A DNA stretch of 64,000 nt from contig NZ_JAKVTW010000017.1 in the NCBI RefSeq assembly GCF_022489065.1, positions 42,095-106,094 on the forward strand, read 5' to 3'. Below, one piece after another: positions 26,816 to 36,395 of the stretch. The translations under genes and the position numbers were made by a program. Origin of the DNA: Vreelandella neptunia (GTDB lineage Bacteria; Pseudomonadota; Gammaproteobacteria; Pseudomonadales; Halomonadaceae). Within the stretch, counting starts at the first letter, position 1; every line of letters starts with the position of its first letter. A model generated the notes under the pieces. The model saw only the letters and a program-made list of their open reading frames with translations, had not been told where the DNA came from and made no database searches.

Positions 26816-27802
26816 ATGCTAGGCCAATGGCTCGACTGGTCGCTTGAAGGGCAGCTTCCCGCCGCCAGCCAAGGCGTCTTTGCAAGCGGCACCTATTCGT
26901 TGCATGCGCCTGGCATTTTGGAACTCACGCCTAACTGTGCAAGCCAGAACGCCCACGCCTGCATTTTTTCAGCAGCCATCCATGGCAATGAAACCGCGCC
27001 AGTGGAATTAGTGGGTGAATGGCTAAGCGGGATTGAAGCCGGCAGCATTACGCTGGGTGCGCCCGTTTTAGTCATTCTTGGCAACCTGCCCGCACTTAAA
27101 ATTCAACAGCGTTTTGTTACCACTAACTTAAATCGCCTTTTTAACCGTGAATTACGCGATGAAGGCGAAGAACCCGATCGCGCACGGGAATTAATGAACG
27201 CGGTGGATCGCTTTTATGCTCGCCATGCGGAGCTACCCAAACTGCATTACGACCTGCACACCGCCATTCGCGGTAGCCGCTACCCCCGTTTTGTTGTGGA
27301 ACCCTACGCCAACACCCCCACCGACTCGGAACAGTGGGGCTGGCTAGCAGCAGCGGATATGCAGGCGGTATTAAATCAACATCAGCACAGCTGGACGTTC
27401 TCCCACTACAGTAAGCACTATCACGGTGCCCAAGCGTTCACTTTCGAGCTGGGCCGGGTCGCGCCTTTTGGTCAAAACGATATGGCATCCCTGAAACCGA
27501 TGGGCGAACTGCTCACATCGTTAAGCCAAGGTACCTCACCGGCCAATCAGCCCGCTGCGCAAATGCAGTTTTTTCAGGTGCAGCACGAGCTAATTCGCCA
27601 ATCAGATGACTTCCAGCTCTGTTTTGATGAAGACATGGCCAACTTTAATCGCTTTGAGCCCGGTACGCTGCTAGCGCAAGATGGTAAAGCCGGTGATTTT
27701 AGGGTGGGCGATACGCCACTCCATGTGGTGTTCCCCAATGCCAAGGTTGAAGTAGGCGCCCGCGCGGCACTGCTGGTCGCCCCGGTTAACCAGGACGTCT
27801 AG
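26816..27802 (+). CDS. astE: Succinylglutamate desuccinylase
   Basis: A 328-residue zinc carboxypeptidase-like enzyme that releases succinate from N-succinylglutamate, the last step of the arginine succinyltransferase pathway (E. coli AstE has 322). Zinc ligands are visible in IHGNETAP (His and Glu near residues 60-63) and YDLHTAIR (His near 154). The catalytic Glu is probably in AFTFELG. The ATG at 26816 follows AAGGAG. The other ast genes are not in this window, so astE is detached from the usual cluster. It does lie directly upstream of a basic amino acid importer that may supply the pathway. Confidence 0.9.
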   Translation: MLGQWLDWSLEGQLPAASQGVFASGTYSLHAPGILELTPNCASQNAHACIFSAAIHGNETAPVELVGEWLSGIEAGSITLGAPVLVILGNLPALKIQQRFVTTNLNRLFNRELRDEGEEPDRARELMNAVDRFYARHAELPKLHYDLHTAIRGSRYPRFVVEPYANTPTDSEQWGWLAAADMQAVLNQHQHSWTFSHYSKHYHGAQAFTFELGRVAPFGQNDMASLKPMGELLTSLSQGTSPANQPAAQMQFFQVQHELIRQSDDFQLCFDEDMANFNRFEPGTLLAQDGKAGDFRVGDTPLHVVFPNAKVEVGARAALLVAPVNQDV

Positions 27803-27894
27803 ATTACTAACAGCAAGCGCCATTATAAAAACGTCTAAGCGTATGAGAGCTTGATAACAACTTTTGACAATAACAATAGTGAGGCGATCACTGG

Positions 27895-27927
27895 GCACTC
27901 GACGTTAATACGACTATCGTCGAGTGC
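27895..27927. other. Stem-loop upstream of the amino acid importer operon
   Basis: A perfect 10-bp inverted repeat, GCACTCGACG and CGTCGAGTGC, around a 13-nt loop. It has no T tract, so it is not an obvious terminator. It lies 144 nt before the ABC ATPase start and could be an operator (ArgR sites are more A+T-rich, so this is not a clear ArgR box) or an RNA structure. Confidence 0.5.
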
Positions 27928-28070
27928 TTAATGTGATAAGGAGGGCGCGCATTATTCGTCCAGCCTGATAGAATCGCCCCTTTTTTCGCGCCAGCCGCAT
28001 CACAGCCCGTTGTAGATACCCTACTGCTGATAACCCGTTGCTGCGGCAACTCTGTACTGGAGCCAATGTT

Positions 28071-28841
28071 ATGGCCGCTACGCCTACTCCCCTTGAAGTG
28101 CGTAATATTAAAAAGCGCTTTGGCGATACGGAAGTTCTGAAAGGACTCTCACTGCAAGCCCAAAAGGGTGATGTGATAACCCTGATTGGTGCCTCCGGGT
28201 CGGGTAAAAGTACTTTTTTGCGCTGCATGAACTTGCTTGAACAGCCTGATGATGGCGACCTCATTGTTCACGGCGAACCCATTCGCTTTAAAACCACCAA
28301 GCATGGTCGAGAGCCTGAAGATTGGAAGCAGGTGGTGCAAATGCGTGCCAAGCTCTCCATGGTGTTTCAAAGCTTCAACCTGTGGGCCCACATGACGCTG
28401 CTGGAAAACATTATTGAAGCGCCGATTCATGTACTGAAAAAGCCCAAAAAAGAGGCCTTGGAACATGCCCACGCCCTGTTAGACCGCGTAGGCTTAAGCG
28501 CCCGCGCCAACGCCTACCCGGCGCAGATGTCTGGCGGTCAGCAGCAGCGTGGCGCCATTGCTCGCGCGCTGGCGATGGACCCGGAAGTCATGCTGTTTGA
28601 CGAACCCACCTCCGCCCTAGACCCTGAACTGGTTGGCGACGTACTCAAGGTAATGCATGGCCTCGCCGAAGAGGGCCGCACCATGGTGGTGGTCACCCAC
28701 GAGATGAGTTTTGCCCGCGATGTCTCCAGCCAGGTGATTTATCTTCATCAAGGCTTGGTCGAAGAAGCAGGCCCGCCGGATCAAGTATTAGGCAATCCGC
28801 AATCTCCGCGCCTACAGCAATTTTTGGCCCCCAAATACTGA
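28071..28841 (+). CDS. Polar amino acid ABC transporter, ATP-binding protein (HisP/ArtP-like)
   Basis: A 256-residue ATPase of a basic amino acid importer. Walker A is GASGSGKST near residue 43, the signature is SGGQQQR, and Walker B runs into VMLFDEPTSALDPE; all are intact. The H-loop is in VVTHEMSFARDV. The start at 28071 has GGAG upstream, whereas the longer frame begins with TTG. It is first in the order ATPase, permease, permease, binding protein. HisP/AotP-type transporters of this order carry arginine, ornithine, lysine or histidine; substrate choice is inferred from neighbours and from astE just upstream. Confidence 0.93.
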   Translation: MAATPTPLEVRNIKKRFGDTEVLKGLSLQAQKGDVITLIGASGSGKSTFLRCMNLLEQPDDGDLIVHGEPIRFKTTKHGREPEDWKQVVQMRAKLSMVFQSFNLWAHMTLLENIIEAPIHVLKKPKKEALEHAHALLDRVGLSARANAYPAQMSGGQQQRGAIARALAMDPEVMLFDEPTSALDPELVGDVLKVMHGLAEEGRTMVVVTHEMSFARDVSSQVIYLHQGLVEEAGPPDQVLGNPQSPRLQQFLAPKY

Positions 28842-28856
28842 TCCGCGAGGCTCACC

Positions 28857-29558
28857 ATGATTGATTTGCAAGGTTATGGTCCCCGGCTGATCGAGGGGGC
28901 AGGCGTCACTATTCAATTGGCGGTGTTATCGCTGATCTTAGCGATTATTTTGGGACTGCTAACCGCCACCGCGAAGATGTCGCGTAATTGGTTTTTAAGG
29001 CGTACCGCCACGGTTTACACCACGTTAATTCGTGGCGTACCGGATCTCGTCTTAATGATGTTGCTATTTTTTGGTGGGCAGATCGGCGTCAACGCCATCA
29101 GCGATATGCTCTATTACAACTACGAGATCGACATTTACATTAACTTCAATGCCTTTGCCGCTGGCGTGCTGACCATTGGCTTTATCTTCGGCGCTTATAT
29201 GGGGGAGACCTTTCGCGGCGCTTTTATGGCGGTAGACAATGGTCAGATCGAAGCGGGCAAGGCCTATGGTATGAGCAGTAGCCTGGTATTTCGCCGTATT
29301 CGCTTTCCGCAAATGATGCGCCATGCGCTGCCGGGGCTCTCCAACAACTGGATGGTTCTACTCAAAACCACTGCGCTGGTGTCCGTTATCGGCTTAACCG
29401 ACATGGTGCGCGTGGCCGCTGAAGCCTCCCGCGCGACCCACGAGCCGTTTACCTTTTTGCTTCCCGTGGCCGTGGTTTACCTGCTGATCGCCAGCGTATC
29501 CGAATGGATATTTGCGCGACTGCAAAAACGCTACGACATCGGCTTTGGAGGTCAGTGA
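28857..29558 (+). CDS. Polar amino acid ABC transporter permease (HisQ-like)
   Basis: A 233-residue inner-membrane permease of the His/Glu/Gln/Arg family with about five helices. The EAA coupling loop is visible in EAGKAYGMSSSLVFRRIRFPQ near residues 135-155. It pairs with the next gene as a heterodimeric channel. It starts 15 nt after the ATPase gene and ends one base before the next ATG, so translation is coupled. Confidence 0.93.
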   Translation: MIDLQGYGPRLIEGAGVTIQLAVLSLILAIILGLLTATAKMSRNWFLRRTATVYTTLIRGVPDLVLMMLLFFGGQIGVNAISDMLYYNYEIDIYINFNAFAAGVLTIGFIFGAYMGETFRGAFMAVDNGQIEAGKAYGMSSSLVFRRIRFPQMMRHALPGLSNNWMVLLKTTALVSVIGLTDMVRVAAEASRATHEPFTFLLPVAVVYLLIASVSEWIFARLQKRYDIGFGGQ

Positions 29559-29559
29559 C

Positions 29560-30291
29560 ATGCTCGATATTTCCGCTTGGTTCAATGACCTGCTCGCTGG
29601 CAATACCATTTTTACCGCCGACACACTGGGCTACTACTGGGAAGGCTTGGTCACCACCACTCAATTAGTTTTTTTATCACTGATTGCGGGGTTAATACTG
29701 GCCGTGCCGTTGGCGATCATGCGCAGTTCCAAACATAAGTGGATTAGCCTGCCAGTTTATTTATTCACCTATGTATTTCGTGGCACGCCGCTGCTGATTC
29801 AGCTCTATATCATCTATTACGGCGTAGTGTTTATTGACGGCATTCAGGAAACCTTTTTATGGCCCGTGCTTCGTGAGGCCTTCTACCCAGCCTTGATCGC
29901 CTTCACGCTGAACACTGCCGCCTACACCACTGAGATTTTCCGGGGTGCCATCAAGGCCACTGCCCAAGGCGAGATTGAAGCCGCCCGTGCCTATGGCATG
30001 TCACCACGTTTGATGATGCGGCGCATTATTCTACCTAGCGCCTTCCGCCGCGCCTTGCCCGCCTACGGCAATGAAGTGATCTTTATGCTCCACGCCAGCG
30101 CGATTGCCAGCGTGGTCACCTTGATGGACTTGACCGGTGCAGCTCGCTTTGTCTATGCGCGCTACTACGCGCCATTTGAAGCGTTTTTGTTCGTAGCCGC
30201 CATTTACCTGTGCTTAACGTTCGCGATTCTGTTCTTCTTCCGCTATTTGGAGAAAAAGCTGCTGGCACATCTACGCCCACAAGATGCTTAA
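29560..30291 (+). CDS. Polar amino acid ABC transporter permease (HisM-like)
   Basis: A 243-residue second permease of the importer. The start at 29560 lies one base after the preceding stop and is served by GGAGG inside the end of the previous gene; the longer open frame overlaps that gene without reason. The EAA loop is EAARAYGMSPRLMMRRIILPS. The FRGTPLLIQLYIIYYG block is typical of HisM/ArtM-type permeases. Confidence 0.93.
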   Translation: MLDISAWFNDLLAGNTIFTADTLGYYWEGLVTTTQLVFLSLIAGLILAVPLAIMRSSKHKWISLPVYLFTYVFRGTPLLIQLYIIYYGVVFIDGIQETFLWPVLREAFYPALIAFTLNTAAYTTEIFRGAIKATAQGEIEAARAYGMSPRLMMRRIILPSAFRRALPAYGNEVIFMLHASAIASVVTLMDLTGAARFVYARYYAPFEAFLFVAAIYLCLTFAILFFFRYLEKKLLAHLRPQDA

Positions 30292-30434
30292 TCATGAAAA
30301 AATGATGCAACCGTCAAACAAACGTTGGTTCACTGGCGGGCAAACTCTTTTCGTTAGCGCCAACCTGGGTTAGTTTAATAGCTGTTCAACAAATACTACT
30401 CGCCCTTTGTATCCGCTTTATACGGAGTAACAAT

Positions 30435-31214
30435 ATGAAAAAACTACTATCTCTCTCGCTGCTGGGCCTGGCCGTCGCCGCCGCCTCCTCAGCACAGGCA
30501 CGTGACTACGACAACGTCCGTATCGGCGTTGACGTGCCCTACGAGCCGATGGAATTCCGCACCGCTGAAGGCGAGCTCACCGGCTTTGATATCGACCTTG
30601 GCAACGAGCTGTGCGACCGCATGGGCGTTACCTGCGAATGGGTCGAGCAAGAGTGGGATGGCATTATTCCTGGCCTGATGTCACGCAACTACGACGCCAT
30701 CATGTCGTCAATGACAATCAATGATGAGCGTCGTGAGCAAGTGCTGTTCTCTGACCCCTACATCACCATGCCCTCTGCATGGTTTGCGGCTAGCGATCTA
30801 GGTATCAGCGAAGCCACTGAAGAGACGCTGGAAGGCATGACCATCGGCGTTCAGCGTGGCACCCTGCAAGATAACTACGTGACTGACAACTTCAGCGACG
30901 TTGCCGACATCAGCCGCTACTCCACCGCCGATGACATGGTGCTGGATATGGAAGCTGAGCGTCTGGACATCGTGTTCCTCGACTTCCCGATTGGCCAATC
31001 CACTCTGTTGGAAAGCGAAGAAGCTGAGTACGTAGTGGTAGGCGAGCGCATCAGCGAGCCAAAAGAGTACTTCGGTGATGGTTTTGGTATTGCCTTCCGT
31101 CAACGCGACGAAGCACTGGCTGAGCAGTTCAACGAAGCCTTAGCTGAAGTGCAGGAAGACGGTACTTACGACGAAATCTTCGCCCGTTATTTTGGTGAAG
31201 AAGACGCAGAGTAA
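30435..31214 (+). CDS. Basic amino acid ABC transporter periplasmic binding protein (HisJ-like)
   Basis: A 259-residue binding protein with a clear Sec signal (MKKLLSLSLLGLAVAA, cleavage after AQA near residue 22) and no lipobox. The family signature GFDIDLGNELCDRMGVTCEW lies at about 49-68; its Cys pair C60/C67 matches the disulfide of HisJ/ArgT-type proteins. The mature protein is strongly acidic, usual for periplasmic proteins of halophiles. It is separated from the permeases by about 140 nt, which allows extra expression from its own promoter, and is closed by a strong terminator. Confidence 0.93.
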   Translation: MKKLLSLSLLGLAVAAASSAQARDYDNVRIGVDVPYEPMEFRTAEGELTGFDIDLGNELCDRMGVTCEWVEQEWDGIIPGLMSRNYDAIMSSMTINDERREQVLFSDPYITMPSAWFAASDLGISEATEETLEGMTIGVQRGTLQDNYVTDNFSDVADISRYSTADDMVLDMEAERLDIVFLDFPIGQSTLLESEEAEYVVVGERISEPKEYFGDGFGIAFRQRDEALAEQFNEALAEVQEDGTYDEIFARYFGEEDAE

Positions 31215-31224
31215 ACGCTCTCTC

Positions 31225-31253
31225 CTCCCCGGCTTCAACGCCGGGGAGTTTTT
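31225..31253 (+). terminator. Terminator of the amino acid importer operon
   Basis: A 9-bp G+C stem (CTCCCCGGC at 31225-31233 with GCCGGGGAG at 31240-31248) is followed by TTTTT. Confidence 0.9.
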
Positions 31254-31546
31254 CCCTCAAGCCCTCTCCCCTCCCGCTATCTTTCCGCACCCTGCCTTTG
31301 CCTCTAGGCCGCCCCGCACGCTCCGCTCTGACATAAACATCAGCATCAGCAAACCGCACGAATCACCCAGGTGAGACGAAACCGGGTAAACTCCTAAGCA
31401 ACTTGATCGCAACGTTGAGAAACGCTGAGGTTGTGTAATAAATCGGCTGACACAGACCGTTTTCGCTCAAAACCCAAAACAGTCCAGCGAACTAGCGCAA
31501 GTATTGCGGGTCTCTACACCACAACGAAGCCCTACAAGGAGGTACC
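31254..31546. other. Intergenic region upstream of the TraX-like gene
   Basis: About 290 bases without a supported gene. The left part is C-rich and the right part carries the AAGGAGG ribosome site of the next gene. I see no convincing promoter, riboswitch or repeat. Confidence 0.4.
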
Positions 31547-32365
31547 ATGGTTGAAAAATCAGCAGCCCATTCGGTGGCAACAGAACCTGCCGCGTCTTTG
31601 CGCCCCTCTTCCTACTGGACAGGCTGGGGGCAATGGCTGGCGCTGATTACCATGACCGTTGATCACCTCACTCGCTACGTACTGCCCGGCGATTGGGATC
31701 TAGGCTGGGCGGGCTCTTCCATTGGCCGTATTGCCTTTCCGCTGTTTGCCGCCATGGTGGCGTGGCACGGGTTGTTTAATACTCGCAATCCGTTGCGCTA
31801 CTCTCGGCGCATCTTAGTTATCGGTTTGGTCGCCCAGCTCCCCTATATGCTAATGCCCCGCGCTTCAGATGCTTTTATCTTGAACGTCTGTTTTACCCTT
31901 GCCAGCGGCCTTGCGCTGGGCACACTAGTGCGCCAAGGCTGGCAACACTACCAGCAGCAAACGTTAGGTTTGCCCTGGCTGTTGGCAGGCGCGGCAGTGG
32001 GCGTTACAGTTTGGTACTTGCTGGGGTTTTGGGTTGAGTACGGGCATAACGGGCTGCTGCTGATTCCGCTGTTAATGTTTGCGATGCACGCTTTGAGTCA
32101 AGCAGGCAGCGATTTTCAGTCGCGCTTGTGGGCCGGATTAGCGGCGTTTCCCGTACTCTGGATTGCAGGTCAGATGAACGCTTCCGATATGGCCAAATCG
32201 TTTACCGTTGGCACCTGCGTAGTAGTGCTTATTCTTGCCGCTGGCGCAGCTCAACGCATTCCCCCTGTCAGTTTAGCGATGCCGCGCCGTTTATGGCTGG
32301 CGTGGTACCCGGGCCACTTTGCGTTAATTGCGTTATGGGTGGTGCTTAGCGGTCAACTGACTTAA
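31547..32365 (+). CDS. TraX family membrane protein
   Basis: A 272-residue polytopic protein with about eight hydrophobic segments. The TraX signature is visible: ALITMTVDHLTRYVLP, then GRIAFPLFAAMVAWHG, and later EYGHNGLLLIPLLM. TraX acetylates F pilin on conjugative plasmids, but many chromosomal homologues have unknown substrates and probably acylate a surface molecule. No conjugation genes are nearby, so a pilin role is unlikely here. AAGGAGG lies just before the ATG. It converges with a diguanylate cyclase gene 18 nt away. Confidence 0.85.
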   Translation: MVEKSAAHSVATEPAASLRPSSYWTGWGQWLALITMTVDHLTRYVLPGDWDLGWAGSSIGRIAFPLFAAMVAWHGLFNTRNPLRYSRRILVIGLVAQLPYMLMPRASDAFILNVCFTLASGLALGTLVRQGWQHYQQQTLGLPWLLAGAAVGVTVWYLLGFWVEYGHNGLLLIPLLMFAMHALSQAGSDFQSRLWAGLAAFPVLWIAGQMNASDMAKSFTVGTCVVVLILAAGAAQRIPPVSLAMPRRLWLAWYPGHFALIALWVVLSGQLT

Positions 32366-32383
32366 GCGTTCATCGCAGTATAT

Positions 32384-33961
32384 TTAATGCGCAGCATCGC
32401 GCATCCAGGGCTGGAAGCGACGCAGGCGCGCCCGGCCCTCCATTTTAGCTCGATACATAGCAATATCGGCCTGCTTAAGTACTTCTTCGTGATCGCATTC
32501 TGCGGCTGTAAAGCAAGTGTATCCCAGGCTCGGCGTAACATCTAACCAGTGACTTTCCAGTCGATACGGCTGAGAGAGAGCCTGCTGAACTTTGAGCATA
32601 TACGTCTCGGCTAGCCCCTCCATGGCATGCTCAGAGGGCTCTTCGAACAGGGCCAGTAGTACAAACTCATCGCCACTAAGCCGTGCCGCCATATCCCCCT
32701 TCACTAAACAACTTTCCAAGCGGCGGGCTACCTGCACCAGCAAATCATCCCCGGCGGCATGACCAAGCGTATCGTTAATCAATTTGAAACGATCCATATC
32801 CAAGAACATCAGCAGGCCGCCCTGCTTTGCAGCTTCAGTATCGTCACAAAGCGCTTCTAGGCGCTCAATAAACAGCCGACGATTAGGTAAATCGGTCAAT
32901 GAATCATAGAAGGCTTGGCGGTAAATGATCGCGTCAGCGCGTTTCCGCTCCGTGAAGTCTTCAACAATGGCGACGCCGCCAACCATACTGTTCCCCGCGC
33001 TATGCACGCCGTTAAAAAACGCACGCAAAGGCGTGCCTTCACTCGCTTTTGGCAAATAGTAGGTTCCTTCGTAGTAACCACCAGTGCCCTTGGTAAGCGC
33101 TTCACGCACAGCGGTTGCCACTTCCCGGTTCGCCGAGCGTGATAGCATCTGATAGCCGAGCAACTGCGCGCGGTTAACGTCCAGAATTTCCAGCAGCTTG
33201 CCATTACAGTCCGTGACTTGACCATGCTCATCAAAATGTAGCACCCCCAACGGCGAGTGATTAAAGATGGAGCGATAGCGATTTTCACTCTCTTGTAGCA
33301 TTGCCTCCCGGGCGCTCATGGTCACTCGCAGGGCAATATTGTCGTTGATAATGCGACTTAAGCGTCGGCTAGTGGTAATAATCAAACCTAAAAACAGGCT
33401 AAGCATAGCCCCAATGAGTAAGGCCAACGGGGTGCCTAGTAATAAAAACTGGATCAGTAGCGGCAGTATAATCGGCAGCACAAAGCCAAGCGCTACCCAC
33501 CACACTGCAGAAAGTGTGGTGATGCCACCAGCCGCAATGCCTGCCAGCACAATCGAAAGCGCCGCTACCTGGCCGTGATTTTCACCGGTAAACAGAACGA
33601 AACCGCCTACTCCCCACACGCACCCGGCTGCAATCGCTCCGATGCTAAAGCGGTAAAGCCAACGGCGTCGCTGCTGCTGAACAGCAGGTAAGCGACGAAA
33701 ATGGTAAGCCATCGCAAGGCGAAGCAGTGATACGAGGGTCAGAGTGGTCAGCCAGGTGAGCAGTATCCAACTCGCAACGACAGGCCACATTGCTGTCACC
33801 AAAAGTATGCCTGCCAACACACTACTGAGCACGGGTTGCCATAGATTGTCGTAAAGGAGCCGCACCTTTTCATTATGCAAACGCTTTACAGTGACATGGT
33901 GATCTTGATGGAAACCACTACGCAGCCCGGACATTTTCCCAGGGATGGAAGAGAGAGACAT
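32384..33961 (-). CDS. Membrane diguanylate cyclase with PAS domain
   Basis: A 525-residue signalling protein. About six hydrophobic helices fill residues 40-205, followed by a short coiled coil. A PAS domain occupies about 225-340 (SIFNHSPLGVLHFDEHGQV). A GGDEF domain occupies about 350-515, with its active loop written SGDEF near residue 428. SGDEF is a tolerated variant in active cyclases, and the metal-binding aspartate in FLDMDRFK is present. It should make cyclic di-GMP in response to a signal sensed by the membrane or PAS part. There is no EAL domain. It is a single gene. Confidence 0.9.
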   Translation of the reverse strand: MSLSSIPGKMSGLRSGFHQDHHVTVKRLHNEKVRLLYDNLWQPVLSSVLAGILLVTAMWPVVASWILLTWLTTLTLVSLLRLAMAYHFRRLPAVQQQRRRWLYRFSIGAIAAGCVWGVGGFVLFTGENHGQVAALSIVLAGIAAGGITTLSAVWWVALGFVLPIILPLLIQFLLLGTPLALLIGAMLSLFLGLIITTSRRLSRIINDNIALRVTMSAREAMLQESENRYRSIFNHSPLGVLHFDEHGQVTDCNGKLLEILDVNRAQLLGYQMLSRSANREVATAVREALTKGTGGYYEGTYYLPKASEGTPLRAFFNGVHSAGNSMVGGVAIVEDFTERKRADAIIYRQAFYDSLTDLPNRRLFIERLEALCDDTEAAKQGGLLMFLDMDRFKLINDTLGHAAGDDLLVQVARRLESCLVKGDMAARLSGDEFVLLALFEEPSEHAMEGLAETYMLKVQQALSQPYRLESHWLDVTPSLGYTCFTAAECDHEEVLKQADIAMYRAKMEGRARLRRFQPWMRDAAH

Positions 33962-34101
33962 ACTGACTACCCGCCTAAATAATAAGTGCTATTAAGATCA
34001 GCTTTGCTAGCTAATTTTTTTGTAGTGCCTTTTTAGCCTATTTAACGACGTTTAGCGATAAAAGGTGCGCAGTCGGTCAACTAGCCAGCCAGTTTAAGCG
34101 C

Positions 34102-34130
34102 AAAAAAAAGTCGCCTTAGCGGGCGACTTT
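34102..34130 (-). terminator. Terminator of the purEK operon
   Basis: On the minus strand a 9-bp stem (AAAGTCGCC with GGCGACTTT) runs directly into eight T residues, six bases after the purK stop. Confidence 0.9.
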
Positions 34131-34135
34131 AGAAA

Positions 34136-35290
34136 CTACTGTTTGATAGAAAAACTAAGATCTGGAGGGGGAGCATCGGGCAACAAAGCGCTACAGGCGC
34201 GAACTTTCTCCAGCAGCTCGGCATGATTGGCCGCCAGTATATTGACGTGGGCGAGCTTACGACCGGCACGTTCAGTTTTGTCGTAGCGATGCAGGTGCGT
34301 GTTGGCCAGCGCTAGAATGGCTGCGTTGTCACCTTCACGGCCAATCACGTTAATCATGCAGGTCGGGGCAATCGCCTGGGTATCGCCCAAAGGCAGGCCC
34401 TGTATCGCCCGCAGGTGATTCTCAAACTGGCTGGTCACCGCGCCGTCCATCGTCCAGTGGCCGGAATTATGCACGCGGGGCGCCATTTCGTTGGCCAGCA
34501 GGCTGCCATCGCGGGTTTGAAACAATTCAAGCGCTAGTACGCCCACGTAATCCAGCTCATCCAGCAGCGCACGAATATACTCATCCGCGGTTTGCTGAAC
34601 GCTGGCGTCTAAATCCGGCAGCGGCGCGACGGAGTAACGCAGAATGCCATCCACGTGCTGGTTTTCCGCCATGGGGTAGAACACCACTTCGCCATCACGA
34701 CCGCGCACGGCAATCATCGACACTTCGCGCACGAAATCGACGAAGGCCTCAACGACCAGCTGTGAATGGCCAATCGCGCTCCACGCCTCGCCAGCCTGCT
34801 CAGGCTGCTTCAATACGGCCTGACCCTTGCCGTCGTAGCCTTCGGTAACGGACTTCGCCACCACCGGGCAGCCCAACTCACGGGCGGCCGCTTCTAGCTG
34901 CTCGGCGCACTCGACGACGCGGTAAGCGGGGGTCGGGATGCCCAAGCGATCGAAGAGTGTCTTCTCCTCGACCCGGTTCTGACACACCTCAATGGCGCGG
35001 CTACTGGGGTAAACAGGCTTATGCTGCTCAATTTCGCGCACCAGTTGCACGGGCAAGTGCTCAAATTCGTAGGTCACCACATCAACCTTGGCCAAAAACT
35101 CAGCCAGGTACTGGTTATTAGGATCGACGATCACATCGCCAATGCCCGCGCTGGGATTACCCGTGGTATCTAAAAAAGTGAAGCGATTACCCAGCGGATA
35201 ACCCGCTAGCGCCAACATGCGCCCTAACTGGCCTGCGCCCAGTACACCGATGTTTTTAGCAACGACACTCTTTGATGTATCTGTGTTCAT
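34136..35290 (-). CDS. purK: N5-carboxyaminoimidazole ribonucleotide synthase
   Basis: A 384-residue ATP-grasp enzyme that makes N5-CAIR from AIR, bicarbonate and ATP in purine synthesis. The N-terminal motif GVLGAGQLGRMLALAG, the ATP-grasp lid KSVTEGYDGKGQAVL and the metal site FELFQTRDG-like ALELFQTRDGSLLANEMAPRVHNSGHWT are in place. It is the second gene of purE-purK, 12 nt after purE, and ends at a terminator. Confidence 0.96.
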   Translation of the reverse strand: MNTDTSKSVVAKNIGVLGAGQLGRMLALAGYPLGNRFTFLDTTGNPSAGIGDVIVDPNNQYLAEFLAKVDVVTYEFEHLPVQLVREIEQHKPVYPSSRAIEVCQNRVEEKTLFDRLGIPTPAYRVVECAEQLEAAARELGCPVVAKSVTEGYDGKGQAVLKQPEQAGEAWSAIGHSQLVVEAFVDFVREVSMIAVRGRDGEVVFYPMAENQHVDGILRYSVAPLPDLDASVQQTADEYIRALLDELDYVGVLALELFQTRDGSLLANEMAPRVHNSGHWTMDGAVTSQFENHLRAIQGLPLGDTQAIAPTCMINVIGREGDNAAILALANTHLHRYDKTERAGRKLAHVNILAANHAELLEKVRACSALLPDAPPPDLSFSIKQ

Positions 35291-35302
35291 AACCGAGCCT
35301 CC

Positions 35303-35818
35303 TTATTCTGCTTCTGGATCGGGGCGCGGATCCGGATTATCGAGCACTTTTTGGGTCTGCTCCGCGCGGAACGCCTCGACTGCACTGCGCACCGTGGCGT
35401 CTTGCAAGCCAACGATCTGTGCCGCCAGCAAGCCTGCGTTAGTGGCGCCCGCCTTACCAATCGCCAACGTGCCCACGGCAATGCCGCCCGGCATCTGCGC
35501 AATGGAAAGCAAAGAATCCAGTCCTTTTAGCGCTTTCGACTCCACCGGCACACCCAGCACCGGCAGCGGCGTTTGCGAGGCCACCATACCCGGCAAGTGG
35601 GCAGCGCCGCCCGCGCCCGCCACAATCACTTGCAAGCCGCGCTCGGCAGCACTCTTGGCATAATCGAACAGCAGGTCAGGTGTGCGGTGCGCCGACACCA
35701 CGCGAGTTTCATAAGCCACGCCCAAACGCTCCAGCATGGAAACCGCGTGCTCCATGACCGGCCAGTCAGACTTCGACCCCATGATCACGCCCACCTTGGG
35801 TGCGCTGTTCGACGACAT
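35303..35818 (-). CDS. purE: N5-carboxyaminoimidazole ribonucleotide mutase
   Basis: A 171-residue class I PurE converting N5-CAIR to CAIR. The start at 35818 follows GAGGAG; the open frame runs 27 codons further into unrelated sequence. Active-site blocks [22 protein letters not shown] and [12 protein letters not shown] are all present. It is the first gene of purEK. The conserved octamer core ends near residue 155, with a short acidic tail. Confidence 0.96.
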   Translation of the reverse strand: MSSNSAPKVGVIMGSKSDWPVMEHAVSMLERLGVAYETRVVSAHRTPDLLFDYAKSAAERGLQVIVAGAGGAAHLPGMVASQTPLPVLGVPVESKALKGLDSLLSIAQMPGGIAVGTLAIGKAGATNAGLLAAQIVGLQDATVRSAVEAFRAEQTQKVLDNPDPRPDPEAE

Positions 35819-36038
35819 GCAAAACTCCTCGGCCCAATGGCCTATAAAAAGCGATATAAAATCGAAAAAGTAGCGTGTGCCCACCCAGGCACACAACAAA
35901 ATAGGAAGGCGGATAGTTTACCAGAGCTAGCGCGTTTGCGGGCTTTGCAGAAATCGTGAAATTTTCATCAAAATAGACATTGAAATGCGCACCGGTTGGC
36001 GGCATTGTGTGTTTGTCATTTCAGACTGATGGAGCCAC

Positions 36039-36311
36039 ATGAGCACGGCACGCGCAACTGCCACTGCGGAACAGCTTGATCCTCCGCGAAGCAGCCCTGA
36101 CCTCGACGTCAGGGAACTTGAAAAACGTACGCGATTAATGCGTATTATCACGCGTCTGATCGCTGTATCAGACTTAGGAAGTCGAGAAATTGCCCGTCGG
36201 GCAGGGCTTCCCGTTCAGAAAATTAGCGACTTGCTCGCCGGAAGGCTTGAGCACCTGGGAGTGGATGAACTTCACGCCCTGCGTCGCACCTTAGAGCTGG
36301 AGGCGCCATAG
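36039..36311 (+). CDS. Small helix-turn-helix (XRE-like) protein
   Basis: A 90-residue basic protein with a GGAG ribosome site and a clear C-terminal helix-turn-helix at about residues 43-75 (SREIARRAGLPVQKISDLLAG). It resembles the single-domain XRE proteins seen as antitoxins or small regulators. No toxin-like gene is adjacent, and it is divergent from purE across about 220 bp. The N-terminal 25 residues look disordered. Function unknown; the DNA-binding fold is the only thing I can support. Confidence 0.72.
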   Translation: MSTARATATAEQLDPPRSSPDLDVRELEKRTRLMRIITRLIAVSDLGSREIARRAGLPVQKISDLLAGRLEHLGVDELHALRRTLELEAP

Positions 36312-36350
36312 CAGACACTTTTTCTGCTGTTCCCACTTCTCCACTTCTCA

Positions 36351-36388
36351 CAGGCCGCCTCCCGGCGGTCTGTAAAAAACTTTTTTTC
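36351..36388 (+). terminator. Terminator after the small HTH gene
   Basis: A 9-bp stem with one G-T pair (36351-36359 with 36364-36372), followed by an A run and then a TTTTTTT run. Confidence 0.7.
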
Positions 36389-36395
36389 TTCACGC

